Shown: positions 23,848 to 32,724, counted from the first letter of the stretch. The stretch is DNA of 64,000 bases from Leifsonia sp. EB41 (GCF_041262565.1 NZ_JBGCCJ010000001.1:2790001-2854000), one strand, 5' to 3'. Notes: generated from the letters alone by a model not told the origin. A program made the numbers and translations.

Positions 23848-26577
23848 CTACCGGTCCAGCGCGCTGCCGCCTTGCGTCACCCCGGCGGGAGCGATTCCCG
23901 CAGTCGCTGCGGCGCGACGGAGTTCTTGACGTGCCGCACTACGGGACCGTTCAAGGCTCTCTTCAATAGCCTGCCGCTGCATCATCCGCACCAGCTCGTT
24001 TCGCGCTCCAGCACGTGTCGATGTTGTCAGGATGAGGTCATTCGTTTGCCTGCCACGCGTCAGCCCTACGTACAGGCCGGCGGCATCGACACCGGGGCCG
24101 ACTAGCGAACGATCGGTGGTCTCGCCTTGCACGCCATAGACAGTTGACGCGTATCCGAGGTGCATGTGCTGACCAGCGTACTCGCTGGTGACTTTGCGCA
24201 AATCGGAAGAGTCGGTCGTTGAGGCGAGAATTACATGGTCTAGCTCGATCTTTTTGATCGTCCAGGTCTGCCTATTGTCGACGCCCGCACGGGAGTTGTT
24301 TCGGCGCGTCTGCACGATGTCGCCTTCAACGAGCATCTGGCCGTCCTGACCACTCACCATCCGTTCGGGCGAGATACACCCCAACAACAGCCGCCGGGCT
24401 TGGATCGATTCGTTGATGCTCTGCGCTTCCGCTTGCGTGGCCGTGACCAAGGCGATTGAGGCACCGTCGTGCATGGCCGTAAACCAAGCGTTGACCATCG
24501 CTTCCTTCGCGGCGACGTCGTTGCTCACAATCGTGACGTGGTCTGTGTCGAGGAGCTGGTCCGCGACAGATGCAGCGTCCTCGGGGCTGTAGGGATCGCG
24601 CAGTCGCAACGAGAGTTCGGCCCAAGTTGGATCCTTGAATCGATGGACCGTCGTCAGCTCAGTGAGGCTCGAAGCGCGACGCCAGAATAGTGCCATTGCT
24701 CCAGCGTGCCCGACTGGGAGGGCTTGACGTTGGTCTCCGACGAGCGCAATGCTCGCACCGGTTTGCTGCACGACCTCGAGCAACGCGTTCGCCGCCTCAA
24801 GCTCCATCATCCCCGCCTCATCTACGACAATCCTGTCGCCTGGCGCAACTCGACGAGCTGGACCCTCGTACGTTCGACCCGTGCTCGCGTCGACCTCTCC
24901 GGGGGTAAGCCGCGTCCATTCGGCTCCGCCGGCTTGATTGGATGCCCAGCGCCATCCGTAGTCGAACAGGAGTTGGTGCAGAGATGACGAGGCGCTCTCC
25001 GCTTCGCGGCCGGCTACCGAGGACGCCTTCTTGGTCGGGGCGACGATAATCATGTTGCGGCCGTGGCCTCGCAGAGTAGCGCCGGCGACCTTCAACATGG
25101 TCGTCTTCCCGGTGCCAGCGGCACCGCTTACGCAGACTATTCGGCCCGTTCCACCTATCGCTGCCGCACCATCTATCTGCTCTGGGTTGAGCTCGCGATC
25201 TGGGCCCACGAGGCGCCCGATGGCCGCGACTTCTTGCGTCCTGGCAGGTTCGCCAGGTCCCGCCATCAGCTCAATGCGGTGGGCAACGCTGGCTTTGAGC
25301 GCTGCCGTTGAGGTCGCCATCAGGTGCTTGACGTGGCGAGGTACATCGGACTCGTTCAAGAGGGTGACCGTGTGCGTTGAGGTAGCAGCCTCGGCGATGT
25401 GATCAATGACGGGCTCGAGGTCAGACCGAGCGGCAACGATCCCAGACTTCGAGAGTGCGCGGATCACGCCCGCTCGGATGTCAATCTCGCTAAAACGACC
25501 ACCCGTCCCGGTCGACCGGGCATCGGCGTCGACGATAGCCATCGCCGCCAGCAGCTCGAGGTCGAGGTCGTCGAGCGGACTAACGATGACGGGCCTCGAA
25601 TCGCGCTCTCGCTCGAGTGTCGGATCGGCGGTCAGGAGCTCGTTTCGCACGACGGTTGCCCAGTCCTCGGCGTCCAGTTTCGCCGGCTTGTCCGGTCGAC
25701 CGTATGCCCACGCCCACCGATCGATTTGGTTCAGCACTTCGTGGGACGGTTCCTGCTCCGTATGCTCGGCCTTCCACTCGGCGACCCGAGTCGCCTTGTT
25801 CGCCTCGATCTGTGCGGAGCGTTTTGAGAGCGCGCGCACCAGGTGCTTGAGTTGCGCGATCTCGCCGTCTGCGTTGAGGGTGAAGCCCTTCGCGGCCAGC
25901 GCCGCAAGCCATTCCGGATCCGTGCGTGAGGCCAGGTCACCTTCCGCGTTGATCACGTTCTGGAACCGAAGCGCGACGCGGGTGTCGACGTTCGACCACT
26001 TCCTGTCGCGTCCCTGGACTTTCACGTTCAACCACAGGTGGCGGTGTTTGTGCGGGTCCAGGGACCGCGACCGCTCGTGCCGGAGTTCGACGACTTCGAC
26101 CCGTGCGAGGTCCTCGCGGATACAACCCTGCTTCCCGCGCCGCGCGTTGAGTTCGGACTGCCACAGCTTGATGATCCGGTCCCGCAGGCGGTCCTGCAGA
26201 TCCTCGTACACAGCCGCCAGCTCGGGGTCCAACATCGCCGCGATCGAGAACGACTTCGGAGCATTGATCGTCGCGTCCAAGATCAGGTCTGCCACCGGCG
26301 ATTCGAGATCCCGACCGCGCCGCTCGCCAGTCAACGGGTCGACCCCGTTCACCCACTTCTTCAACTGGGACCGGGTGAGCAGGTCGTCACGGATGTTGCC
26401 GTCCTCGACGATGTACCGGGTCATCACTGCGTCCGCATAGCCCGCAGCAGCGATTACGCCGTCGGCGGTCTTCGCGGTCAGTGTCGAATCACAGACCCCG
26501 GCGAAGGCGTACTGGACCGCCTGCTTCACTCCCTGTGAAGTCTGGCCGCGTTTCCATCGCTGAACCCCACCCCTCAT
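23848..26577 (-). CDS. MobF-family relaxase-helicase
   Basis: A 909-residue conjugative initiator. The N-terminus MRGGVQRWKRG matches the start of actinobacterial MobF relaxases, which fixes the ATG at 26577 although the frame extends further. The relaxase domain holds the histidine triad in DPHKHRHLWLN (about 176-180). A RecD-like helicase follows, with Walker A SGAAGTGKTT (about 485-492) and Walker B VVDEAGMMEL. It would nick oriT, stay covalently bound and unwind the transferred strand. The start lies only 4 nt after the shared motif of promoter element C. The C-terminal tail is basic and alanine-rich. Confidence 0.93.
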   Translation of the reverse strand: MRGGVQRWKRGQTSQGVKQAVQYAFAGVCDSTLTAKTADGVIAAAGYADAVMTRYIVEDGNIRDDLLTRSQLKKWVNGVDPLTGERRGRDLESPVADLILDATINAPKSFSIAAMLDPELAAVYEDLQDRLRDRIIKLWQSELNARRGKQGCIREDLARVEVVELRHERSRSLDPHKHRHLWLNVKVQGRDRKWSNVDTRVALRFQNVINAEGDLASRTDPEWLAALAAKGFTLNADGEIAQLKHLVRALSKRSAQIEANKATRVAEWKAEHTEQEPSHEVLNQIDRWAWAYGRPDKPAKLDAEDWATVVRNELLTADPTLERERDSRPVIVSPLDDLDLELLAAMAIVDADARSTGTGGRFSEIDIRAGVIRALSKSGIVAARSDLEPVIDHIAEAATSTHTVTLLNESDVPRHVKHLMATSTAALKASVAHRIELMAGPGEPARTQEVAAIGRLVGPDRELNPEQIDGAAAIGGTGRIVCVSGAAGTGKTTMLKVAGATLRGHGRNMIIVAPTKKASSVAGREAESASSSLHQLLFDYGWRWASNQAGGAEWTRLTPGEVDASTGRTYEGPARRVAPGDRIVVDEAGMMELEAANALLEVVQQTGASIALVGDQRQALPVGHAGAMALFWRRASSLTELTTVHRFKDPTWAELSLRLRDPYSPEDAASVADQLLDTDHVTIVSNDVAAKEAMVNAWFTAMHDGASIALVTATQAEAQSINESIQARRLLLGCISPERMVSGQDGQMLVEGDIVQTRRNNSRAGVDNRQTWTIKKIELDHVILASTTDSSDLRKVTSEYAGQHMHLGYASTVYGVQGETTDRSLVGPGVDAAGLYVGLTRGRQTNDLILTTSTRAGARNELVRMMQRQAIEESLERSRSAARQELRRAAATAGIAPAGVTQGGSALDR

Positions 26578-26580
26578 ACC

Positions 26581-26628
26581 TACACGTTGTGTTAAACAGG
26601 CGATTTTGACGCGCAAAATCGGAAATTC
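26581..26628 (-). promoter_or_regulatory. Shared transfer-promoter element, copy C (relaxase)
   Basis: On the minus strand the element runs from GAATTTCC (26628) to ACACAACGTGTA (26592-26581). GTCAAAA (26610-26604) is followed by exactly 17 nt and CGTGTA (26586-26581), as in copy A. It contains the perfect dyad GATTTTGCGCGTCAAAATC (26620-26602). The relaxase ATG follows after 3 nt, so if this is a promoter the transcript start must lie inside or just after the motif, or the motif is an operator. Confidence 0.65.
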
Positions 26629-26851
26629 ATCTCAAAGAGTGCCTGCGTGCATTCGCTCCTTTCCCTTTTGCTTGTCGTCCTTCTTGTCTTGTCTCGTTTC
26701 TGGTCTCGTTCTCTCGTTGGTCTCCTTGCTCCTGGTTTCCTTCGTCGCTTCTCGTCCCCTTGGTCTCGTCTCTTCTTGTGACGGCAATCTCCTCCGCTGA
26801 GCATTTGTCGCCGCTTGCTCTGCGCCCACTTCGCGCCGTTCCCGAGCGGGA

Positions 26852-26888
26852 AAGAACCCCGACCCACTCAAGATGGGCCGGGGTTCTT
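26852..26888. terminator. Bidirectional terminator after the ArdC-like gene
   Basis: AAGAACCCCG (26852-26861) pairs with CGGGGTTCTT (26879-26888) and the stem continues inward with near-matches CCCA/TGGG. A-rich and T-rich flanks allow termination on both strands. It ends the ArdC-like gene transcript 14 nt after its stop. Confidence 0.8.
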
Positions 26889-26901
26889 CGTTCACTCGTG
26901 A

Positions 26902-27759
26902 TTACTGGTCGAGCATCCCTGCGATGCTGTGGACCGCCGCGAGGACACGGGCGGCCGAGTCGCGAATCACGGTGACGTCTTCGTCGCTCCATCCGGCGAT
27001 GTAGCCGATGCTGTACGTGCTGGTATCGAATCCACGCAGACTTGCGACCACGTAGGCGACCGATTCAGCCTCGACTTCCATGCGTCCGCGGTGCTGCCGG
27101 TACTCCTCGATGCTTTTGATGTGGCGGAGCTCGATGTGCGCCGTCTCGTGAATCAAGGTCTTCGCGGACTGCTCGACGCTGATGCCCTCCGCGAGGATCA
27201 CTCGTAGCGTCTGAGGGTCGGTGTATCCGTTGGCATGGGTCAACGGCTCGCGGCCGATCCTCCATCCTCGGGACTCCAGTTGATCGGTCAGCGGAGAGAT
27301 GACGCCGTGGTCGTCGTCGCCGACGAGTCGCCGCGTGGGATCGCTCGGGAGCGGGTCGGCTCCCGCGATCGGGTCGGTCTGCGCGATGTCGAACACGGAC
27401 AGAGTTGGGAAGTACCGGATCAGACGCCCTTCCTCAGCTGAGGTGTCATCGTCGGTAGCGGTCTCGGTCTTCTTCTCGCGATATCCGAAGATCTTTATCG
27501 ACTTCTCGCCCTTGCGTACCTGTCGCCCCTTGGCCTGCCACTGTCGGAAACCGGCGACCATGGTCGCGTCTGGTTGCTGCGCGAGGATCAGCAGAAGGTT
27601 GTTCAGGCTGTAGTTGTGGAAGGAGCGGGCGAACTCTAGGAATGCCCGCCACTGGCCGCTGTCGGCGAGCTGCTGGACCTGCTCTACGATCGATGCGTGC
27701 AGTGCCTCCGCCGCTGCCTGACGGTCGTGCGTGTCTCGGATGATGATCGTGTTACTCAT
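26902..27759 (-). CDS. ArdC-like antirestriction/ssDNA-binding metallopeptidase
   Basis: A 285-residue protein. The N-terminal 100 or so residues match the ArdC ssDNA-binding domain (NYSLNNLLLILAQQPDATMVAGFRQW, RKGEKSIKIFGY). The C-terminal half has a zinc-peptidase motif HETAH at 204-208 with a downstream helix EVEAESVAYVVA that supplies the third ligand. ArdC proteins protect incoming single-stranded DNA from restriction in the recipient. The ATG at 27759 has AAAGGAG upstream. It lies beside the relaxase, where leading-region anti-defence genes are usually found. Confidence 0.85.
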   Translation of the reverse strand: MSNTIIIRDTHDRQAAAEALHASIVEQVQQLADSGQWRAFLEFARSFHNYSLNNLLLILAQQPDATMVAGFRQWQAKGRQVRKGEKSIKIFGYREKKTETATDDDTSAEEGRLIRYFPTLSVFDIAQTDPIAGADPLPSDPTRRLVGDDDHGVISPLTDQLESRGWRIGREPLTHANGYTDPQTLRVILAEGISVEQSAKTLIHETAHIELRHIKSIEEYRQHRGRMEVEAESVAYVVASLRGFDTSTYSIGYIAGWSDEDVTVIRDSAARVLAAVHSIAGMLDQ

Positions 27760-28127
27760 GATTTGCCTGCTCCTTTGTCCACTCGTCTTTCTCGCCGTCC
27801 CGGCACGAAGATCAAGAACGGGCCCCGGCCGAGCAGCGAGCGGCAGGAGCGGTTGCTAAGCGGAGGAGCGCAGCGGCGGAGTCTGCAAATAGCGAGTGTG
27901 GGTTGCGAAGCGGCCGGAGGCCGTTACGATCGCAGGCCGGAGCGGGGAGACTACGCACATGGCCGCGCCGACGCAGTCGGCTCCACGCCCGAGTCCGTTG
28001 CTAACTCGATTGCTGATGGTGAGGACGTCGAGCCACAGCCCTGATGATGAGCGGTGTCCCGATGCTCGCTGGCAGGAGCGAGAACAGCCAAGACGGAAGG
28101 AACGGCCAGATCGGCAGGTGGGGTCCT
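27760..28127. other. Intergenic stretch between ArdC-like and phosphotransferase genes
   Basis: These 368 nt show short GCGGAGGAGCG-like repeats around 27840-27890 and no convincing gene or terminator. Promoters of the two divergent genes must lie here, but no clear boxes stand out. Confidence 0.4.
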
Positions 28128-28943
28128 ATGGCGAAGCAGGAGATTCCCATGGCGATGATGCGTGGAGCGTCGCCCGGTCAGATCGGTCGTATGCTCGTGG
28201 CGAGGATCGGGGGGCTGATGGAGGAGTTGCTGGCCGGCGGCAACACGACCACGGGCGTCGTCAAGGCAGGCCAAACCGTCCGACGCCCGCGTGGCCATCG
28301 TTCGACCTTCGCGTGCGAAGTGCTTCGCACCCTGAATGCGGCCGGCATCGCGTGGGCGCCCACCTACCTCGGCATCGACGCAGAGGGCCGCGACACCTTC
28401 TCCTACATCCCCGGGGCGACCACCGATCACCCCTCGCAGCGCGACGAGCGCTGTTATGCGGCCTTCGGAGGAATCCTGCGGGAGCTTCACGAGTTCAGCC
28501 GCGGCATGCCACTCGCGTCCGGCGCCGAGTGTCTGGTCCATGGTGACCCGGGTCCGTTCAATGTGGTCATGTCGGAGGGGATGCCGGTGGCGCTGATCGA
28601 CTGGGACAGCGTCCATCCCGGTAACCCGATGGAGGACGTCGGCTATGCGGGATGGACCTGGTGCATCTATGCAACGGGGAACGTGCCGGTTGTCGATCAA
28701 GCTCGACGGCTGCGCCTGCTCGCAGACGGCTACGACCCGGAGCTGCGGGCCGACGTTCTGATCGAGGCGATCTTGGGGTGCCAGGACTCGATCATCCGGG
28801 TCGAGGGAGCGAACGCCGACGACGAGCGGCTCAGCGACCAGCGACGCCACCACGCACGCGCCGCTGCCGAGTGGGCCGACAGCTGCCGGGCCGTGCTGAG
28901 CACGAACCTCCAGACCTTCACCGAAGCCCTCCAACGCGACTGA
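28128..28943 (+). CDS. Aminoglycoside-phosphotransferase-fold kinase
   Basis: A 271-residue protein of the APH/choline-kinase fold. The catalytic loop is HGDPGPFNVV and the Mg-binding segment is VALIDWDSV; the nucleotide-binding N-lobe contains GQTVRRPRGHRS. It phosphorylates a small hydroxylated substrate with ATP. Sequence alone cannot tell antibiotic resistance from a housekeeping or fructosamine-type kinase. The ATG at 28128 has GGTGGGG upstream; longer in-frame starts to 28044 lack ribosome sites. It is the last clear gene on the element side before the Liv operon and may be cargo. Confidence 0.78.
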   Translation: MAKQEIPMAMMRGASPGQIGRMLVARIGGLMEELLAGGNTTTGVVKAGQTVRRPRGHRSTFACEVLRTLNAAGIAWAPTYLGIDAEGRDTFSYIPGATTDHPSQRDERCYAAFGGILRELHEFSRGMPLASGAECLVHGDPGPFNVVMSEGMPVALIDWDSVHPGNPMEDVGYAGWTWCIYATGNVPVVDQARRLRLLADGYDPELRADVLIEAILGCQDSIIRVEGANADDERLSDQRRHHARAAAEWADSCRAVLSTNLQTFTEALQRD

Positions 28944-28986
28944 CGACGAGGAGAACGGTGAACGGTCACCGTGCATGCGCCCTTGA

Positions 28987-29190
28987 TCAGTCTTCTGCTT
29001 CTTGGTCGGTCGCTTCGCTCATGTCCGTTCCCTGTTCAGCGTCCCGAGCAATCGGGACGCCCGCGCCCTTCTCCGAAAGAGCATGATCGGTTCGCCGGGA
29101 CCCCTTGGGTCGTTCCAGGATGTACGCGACCAGCGCGGCGATGCTGACCACACTGACCAGGAACCATGCGGCGGTTTGAGAGTCGACCAT
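28987..29190 (-). CDS. Small single-span membrane protein
   Basis: A 67-residue protein with one N-terminal membrane helix (TAAWFLVSVVSIAALVAYILE) and a polar acidic tail. GAACGAGG lies before the ATG at 29190. It is downstream of livF on the same strand but separated from it by a strong hairpin, so it is probably a separate unit. The function is unknown. It may mark either the last element gene or the first backbone gene. Confidence 0.55.
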   Translation of the reverse strand: MVDSQTAAWFLVSVVSIAALVAYILERPKGSRRTDHALSEKGAGVPIARDAEQGTDMSEATDQEAED

Positions 29191-29241
29191 GAGATGACCT
29201 CGTTCTTCTGAATCTCTTGACGCGACGGCCGGCGCTGACGC

Positions 29242-29273
29242 GGTTCCGCAGGCAACGGATTGCCTGCGGAACC
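29242..29273 (-). terminator. Strong hairpin after the Liv operon
   Basis: GGTTCCGCAGGCAA (29242-29255) and TTGCCTGCGGAACC (29260-29273) form a perfect 14-bp stem with a 4-nt loop, 32 nt after the livF stop. There is no U-tract; it probably ends or stabilises the operon transcript. Confidence 0.65.
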
Positions 29274-29304
29274 GGCCAGCCTCCTGGTAGCGGCCCGTTC
29301 CGCC

Positions 29305-30069
29305 TCAGGAAGGCTGGTCTTCTAGCGTCGGCGTCGGCGTGACGTTGGAAGTGGCGCCGAGGTAGAGGCGGGCCACCTCGGGATCGTTCATCAGTGCGTC
29401 ACCGGTTCCGGTGAGGGCGACCCGTCCGGCTTCCAGGACGACGCCTTTGTCCGCGGCCTGGAGCCCTGAGCGTGCGTTCTGCTCGACCAGAAGCACGGTC
29501 CGGCCTCCGGCAGCGAGCGTTCGGATGCTCTCGAACACGGACACCCGGGACTTGGGGTCCAAGCCGATGGATGGCTCGTCGAGCAGGATGAGGGCGGGAT
29601 CGAGCATGAGCGAACGCGCGAGCTCCACCTGTTTCTGCTCGCCGCCGGAGAGCGATCCGGCCTGAGCGTGCCGACGCTTGACCACGATGGGGAAGTCTGC
29701 TGCGATCTCCTCCGCTCGCTCCCGGACGACGGTGCTGTCACTGAGGCTGAATGCCCCCATGATGAGGTTCTCCCAGACGGTCATCTGGGGAAACAGGCTG
29801 CGGTCCTGGGGTACGTGGACGACTCCCCGAAGCAGCCGCTCTCGTGGTCGCAGCTGGCCGATCTCCTCGCCGCGGAACCGCACGGATCCCGATTTCGGGC
29901 GAAGCAGCCCCGAGATGGTCTTTAGAACGGTCGACTTTCCGGCTCCGTTCGGGCCGATCAGACAGACCACCTGCCCGACGTCGACGGTGAGGTCGACGCC
30001 TTTCAGGATGAGGCCGGCGCCGTAGCCGGCCGTGACATTGCTCAGTGTGAGCAGCGCTTCAGGAGCCAA
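29305..30069 (-). CDS. livF: Branched-chain-type ABC transporter ATPase 2
   Basis: A 254-residue ATPase of the LivF type: Walker A GPNGAGKST, ABC signature LSGGEQKQVELARSL, Walker B LILLDEPSIGLDP and the H-loop region LLVEQN. With LivG it powers uptake through LivHM. The start is a TTG at 30069 with GGAGG 6 nt upstream, 11 nt inside the livG 3' end; longer in-frame extensions are out of context. Last gene of a five-gene operon in order SBP, H, M, G, F. Confidence 0.92.
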   Translation of the reverse strand: MAPEALLTLSNVTAGYGAGLILKGVDLTVDVGQVVCLIGPNGAGKSTVLKTISGLLRPKSGSVRFRGEEIGQLRPRERLLRGVVHVPQDRSLFPQMTVWENLIMGAFSLSDSTVVRERAEEIAADFPIVVKRRHAQAGSLSGGEQKQVELARSLMLDPALILLDEPSIGLDPKSRVSVFESIRTLAAGGRTVLLVEQNARSGLQAADKGVVLEAGRVALTGTGDALMNDPEVARLYLGATSNVTPTPTLEDQPS

Positions 30070-30790
30070 GGTAGGCCTCCAGTACCTTCGGATCGGACTG
30101 AATAGTGGACGGGGTCCCGTGAGCGATCGGAGCGCCACGGTCGAGCACGATCACGGGATCGCACAGTCGCATCACGAACTGCATATCGTGCTCGACGATG
30201 AGGAACGTCGTCCCTGCGGCGTGCCGGTTTCGGATGTGGCGCTCCATCGTGTCGATCATCACCGGGTTAACCCCGGCGGTCGGCTCGTCCAGCAGGACCA
30301 GCTTCGGTTCACTCATCAGGACCGATGCGAACTCCAGCAGCTTCCGCTGCCCGTAGCTCAGTTCGGATGCCTTGAGATCCGCCAGCGCGGTCAGCTTGAA
30401 CTCATCGAGCATCTGGATGGCGAGCTCGTGGTCGTTGCGACTGACTCGCCGTTGGAACATGGTCCGCCATGATCCACCGCGAGCGATCACCAGGTTCTCC
30501 TCGACGGTGAGGTCGGGGAAGATCCGGGCCTGCTGGAAGGTGCGTGAGAGACCGCGGCGGTAGAGCGGCGAGGGGCGGGGACGCTTGATGCTGTCTCCCC
30601 GGAACACAATGCTTCCCGAGTCCGCCTTCAGATATCCGGTGATCATGTTGAACGCGGTCGTCTTGCCTGACCCGTTCGGTCCGATAAGGGCGGTGATGGT
30701 GCCCTCTTGGATCTCGAATGAGCAGGAGTCCACCGCGGTGACCCCGCCGAAGCGCTTGATCAGACTCCCGATCTGCAGCATTGCTTTCAT
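30059..30790 (-). CDS. livG: Branched-chain-type ABC transporter ATPase 1
   Basis: A 243-residue ATPase of the LivG type: Walker A GPNGSGKTT, signature LSYGQRKLLEFA, Walker B LVLLDEPTAGVNP and H-loop IVEHDM. The LivG-specific long helical insertion around SRTFQQARIFPDLTVEENL is present. The ATG at 30790 overlaps the livM stop by 4 nt. Confidence 0.93.
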   Translation of the reverse strand: MKAMLQIGSLIKRFGGVTAVDSCSFEIQEGTITALIGPNGSGKTTAFNMITGYLKADSGSIVFRGDSIKRPRPSPLYRRGLSRTFQQARIFPDLTVEENLVIARGGSWRTMFQRRVSRNDHELAIQMLDEFKLTALADLKASELSYGQRKLLEFASVLMSEPKLVLLDEPTAGVNPVMIDTMERHIRNRHAAGTTFLIVEHDMQFVMRLCDPVIVLDRGAPIAHGTPSTIQSDPKVLEAYLGS

Positions 30791-31839
30791 CGTGTCAGCC
30801 CTACTTTCGGTTCTGATGTCACAGCTGACACCGGGACTTCCGGCGCAGCGGCAGGGGCGGACGGTTTCTCAGTGTCACGACTCCTGCGTCGCTGGCGTGC
30901 CGCGGCGATCGACGGGAGGATTCCACGCGGCAGGAACAGCATGATCAGTAGGAACACGAGAGCGTAGGCGAGCAGGTAGAGCTCGCTAGCGCCGAAGAGT
31001 TGCGCGAAGTATTCCTGCGCCGGCACGAGGATGAATGCGCCCAGCACAGGTCCCCACAGAGTGCCCTTGCCACCCAGGAAGGTCATCAGGACCATGCCGA
31101 TGGTGATCAGTGGATCGATAGCGAACTGCGGGTAGATGAAGCCCACGTAGTATGCCCAGATCCCGCCGACCATTGCCACGAGGCCGCAGCTGAGAGCGAA
31201 GGCGATCACCTTCACCGCGGTGACCCGCACGCCGATGCCCTGCGCCTTGTCCTCGTCCGCTCGGATCGTCAGCAGGGCGAGTCCGAACTTCGACTTGGAG
31301 ATCGCGAACGAGATCCCCATCGTCACCGCGAGCACCGCGACCATCGCGAAGTAGAACGGCCAGTCGTACGTGGCTGCCGCGAAGGGAGCAGGGGCCACCG
31401 ATTTGCCCTGCGCGCCACCCGTGAGCCCGTTGAGGTTGAAGGCCAATGTCTGCGCGATGAACAGGATGGTGATGGTGACGATCGCAAAGACATCCTGCCG
31501 GGTTCGCATGGAGAGCCAGCCGATCGGTGCCGCGACCAGCGCTACGCCGACGCCCACCAGCGGAAGGACCCAGAATGGCGTGTAGCCGTCTCCGACGCTG
31601 TTGGTGAATGTGATTCCGATCGCGTAGGCGCCGATTCCGAAGAAGGCCGCGTGACCGAGGGATGGGTAGCCGGCGAAGCCGCCGACGATGTTCCACGAGC
31701 TGGAGAGTGCCGCGTACATGATCGTGAAGATCAGAACGCCCAGCAGCCACGACGGGCCTCCCAGCAGGGGAACGGCGATCAGCACCAGGAAGAAGATGCC
31801 GGCACGGAGTGTGCCGGCCTTCGTGAGTGAGCGTTTCAT
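30787..31839 (-). CDS. livM: Branched-chain-type ABC transporter permease (LivM)
   Basis: A 350-residue polytopic permease with about nine hydrophobic spans and the LivM hallmarks GGFAGYPSLGHAAFFGIGAY and GGKGTLWGPVLGAF. The C-terminal 45 residues form a polar Ala/Pro/Glu-rich cytoplasmic tail. It pairs with LivH to form the membrane channel. It overlaps both neighbours by 4 nt. Confidence 0.93.
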   Translation of the reverse strand: MKRSLTKAGTLRAGIFFLVLIAVPLLGGPSWLLGVLIFTIMYAALSSSWNIVGGFAGYPSLGHAAFFGIGAYAIGITFTNSVGDGYTPFWVLPLVGVGVALVAAPIGWLSMRTRQDVFAIVTITILFIAQTLAFNLNGLTGGAQGKSVAPAPFAAATYDWPFYFAMVAVLAVTMGISFAISKSKFGLALLTIRADEDKAQGIGVRVTAVKVIAFALSCGLVAMVGGIWAYYVGFIYPQFAIDPLITIGMVLMTFLGGKGTLWGPVLGAFILVPAQEYFAQLFGASELYLLAYALVFLLIMLFLPRGILPSIAAARQRRRSRDTEKPSAPAAAPEVPVSAVTSEPKVGLTR

Positions 31840-32714
31840 AGTGCACCTCGGGTCTTCGCGCCGAACAAGCCCTGCGGGCGGATCAGGAGCACGAGCAGCA
31901 GAACGATGAAGAATGCGAAATCGGACCAGACGGGCGAGGCGACTGCCGCGACCATGCTGGAGATGACGCCCATGATGATGGCCGCGTAGATCGCCCCACC
32001 GATGCTTCCGAGTCCTCCGAGGATGACGACGGTGAGCAATCGGCTGATCAGGTCGTAGTGGCTGCCGGGGTTGAAGGAGTTCAGCATCCCGAACACGGCT
32101 CCGCCGGCTGCAGCGGTTGCCGAACCGAGGCCGAAGCCGATGGCGGAGACCTTCTTCGCGTTGACGCCAAGCAGTTCAGCCGAGGTCGGGTTCTGCACAG
32201 TGGCGCGCACGGACCGGCCGAATTTCGTCCGCTTCAGAAGGGCTCCGAGCGCCAGCAGGAGAACGATCGAGATGGCGAACGCCCAGAAGCGTACGACGCT
32301 GATCTGGAAGCCGAGGACCGTCCAGCTTGCGTTGGCATAGCTCGGCTGGATGTTCGTCAGCGTCGCACCGTACGCGAAGGACAGCACGCCTTCGATTCCG
32401 AGCGCCACAGCGAAAGTCACCAGCAGCGAGAGCTGCGGAACGTCATCGCCGTGCAGCGGGCGCAGGAGCGCCCACTGCACGCCGACACCGACGAAGAACA
32501 GCAGTGGCGTGGTGATCAGCAGCGAGAGGAACGGATCGATTCCGAAGGCGGTGAAGAGGGAGTACGTCAGGTACGCCCCGATCATGATCATGGCGCCTTG
32601 AGCCAGATTGACGACCTTCATGATTCCGAAGATCAGCGTCTGCCCGCTTGCCATGAGGGCGTAGACGCCGCCGGTCAGAATGCCGAGGATCAGAGCTTGG
32701 ATGAGCGCATGCAT
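31836..32714 (-). CDS. livH: Branched-chain-type ABC transporter permease (LivH)
   Basis: A 292-residue permease with eight hydrophobic spans; family motifs include GILTGGVYALMASGQTLIFGIMKVVNLAQGAMIMIGAYLTY (read in two parts) and GGLGSIGGAIYAAI. It lies between the binding protein and LivM genes, overlapping LivM by 4 nt and following the binding protein gene by 10 nt. Confidence 0.93.
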   Translation of the reverse strand: MHALIQALILGILTGGVYALMASGQTLIFGIMKVVNLAQGAMIMIGAYLTYSLFTAFGIDPFLSLLITTPLLFFVGVGVQWALLRPLHGDDVPQLSLLVTFAVALGIEGVLSFAYGATLTNIQPSYANASWTVLGFQISVVRFWAFAISIVLLLALGALLKRTKFGRSVRATVQNPTSAELLGVNAKKVSAIGFGLGSATAAAGGAVFGMLNSFNPGSHYDLISRLLTVVILGGLGSIGGAIYAAIIMGVISSMVAAVASPVWSDFAFFIVLLLVLLIRPQGLFGAKTRGAL

Positions 32715-32724
32715 GGTCTATGCC

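Larger units (their letters stand above)
26578..26901. other. Relaxase upstream region, candidate oriT
   Basis: These 324 nt between relaxase and the ArdC-like gene hold promoter element C, a strongly strand-asymmetric tract at about 26641-26790 (pyrimidines on the plus strand, with recurring GAGACNA-type units on the minus strand) and a bidirectional terminator. An open frame on the minus strand is low-complexity and is not called. The position next to the relaxase, the dyad and the asymmetry fit an origin of transfer; no nic site can be named. Confidence 0.4.

Noticed and set aside
26592-26867. 91-codon minus-strand frame rich in Lys, Arg and Glu
   Set aside because: It follows from the purine-rich tract, overlaps promoter element C and a terminator, and has no ribosome site or family resemblance.
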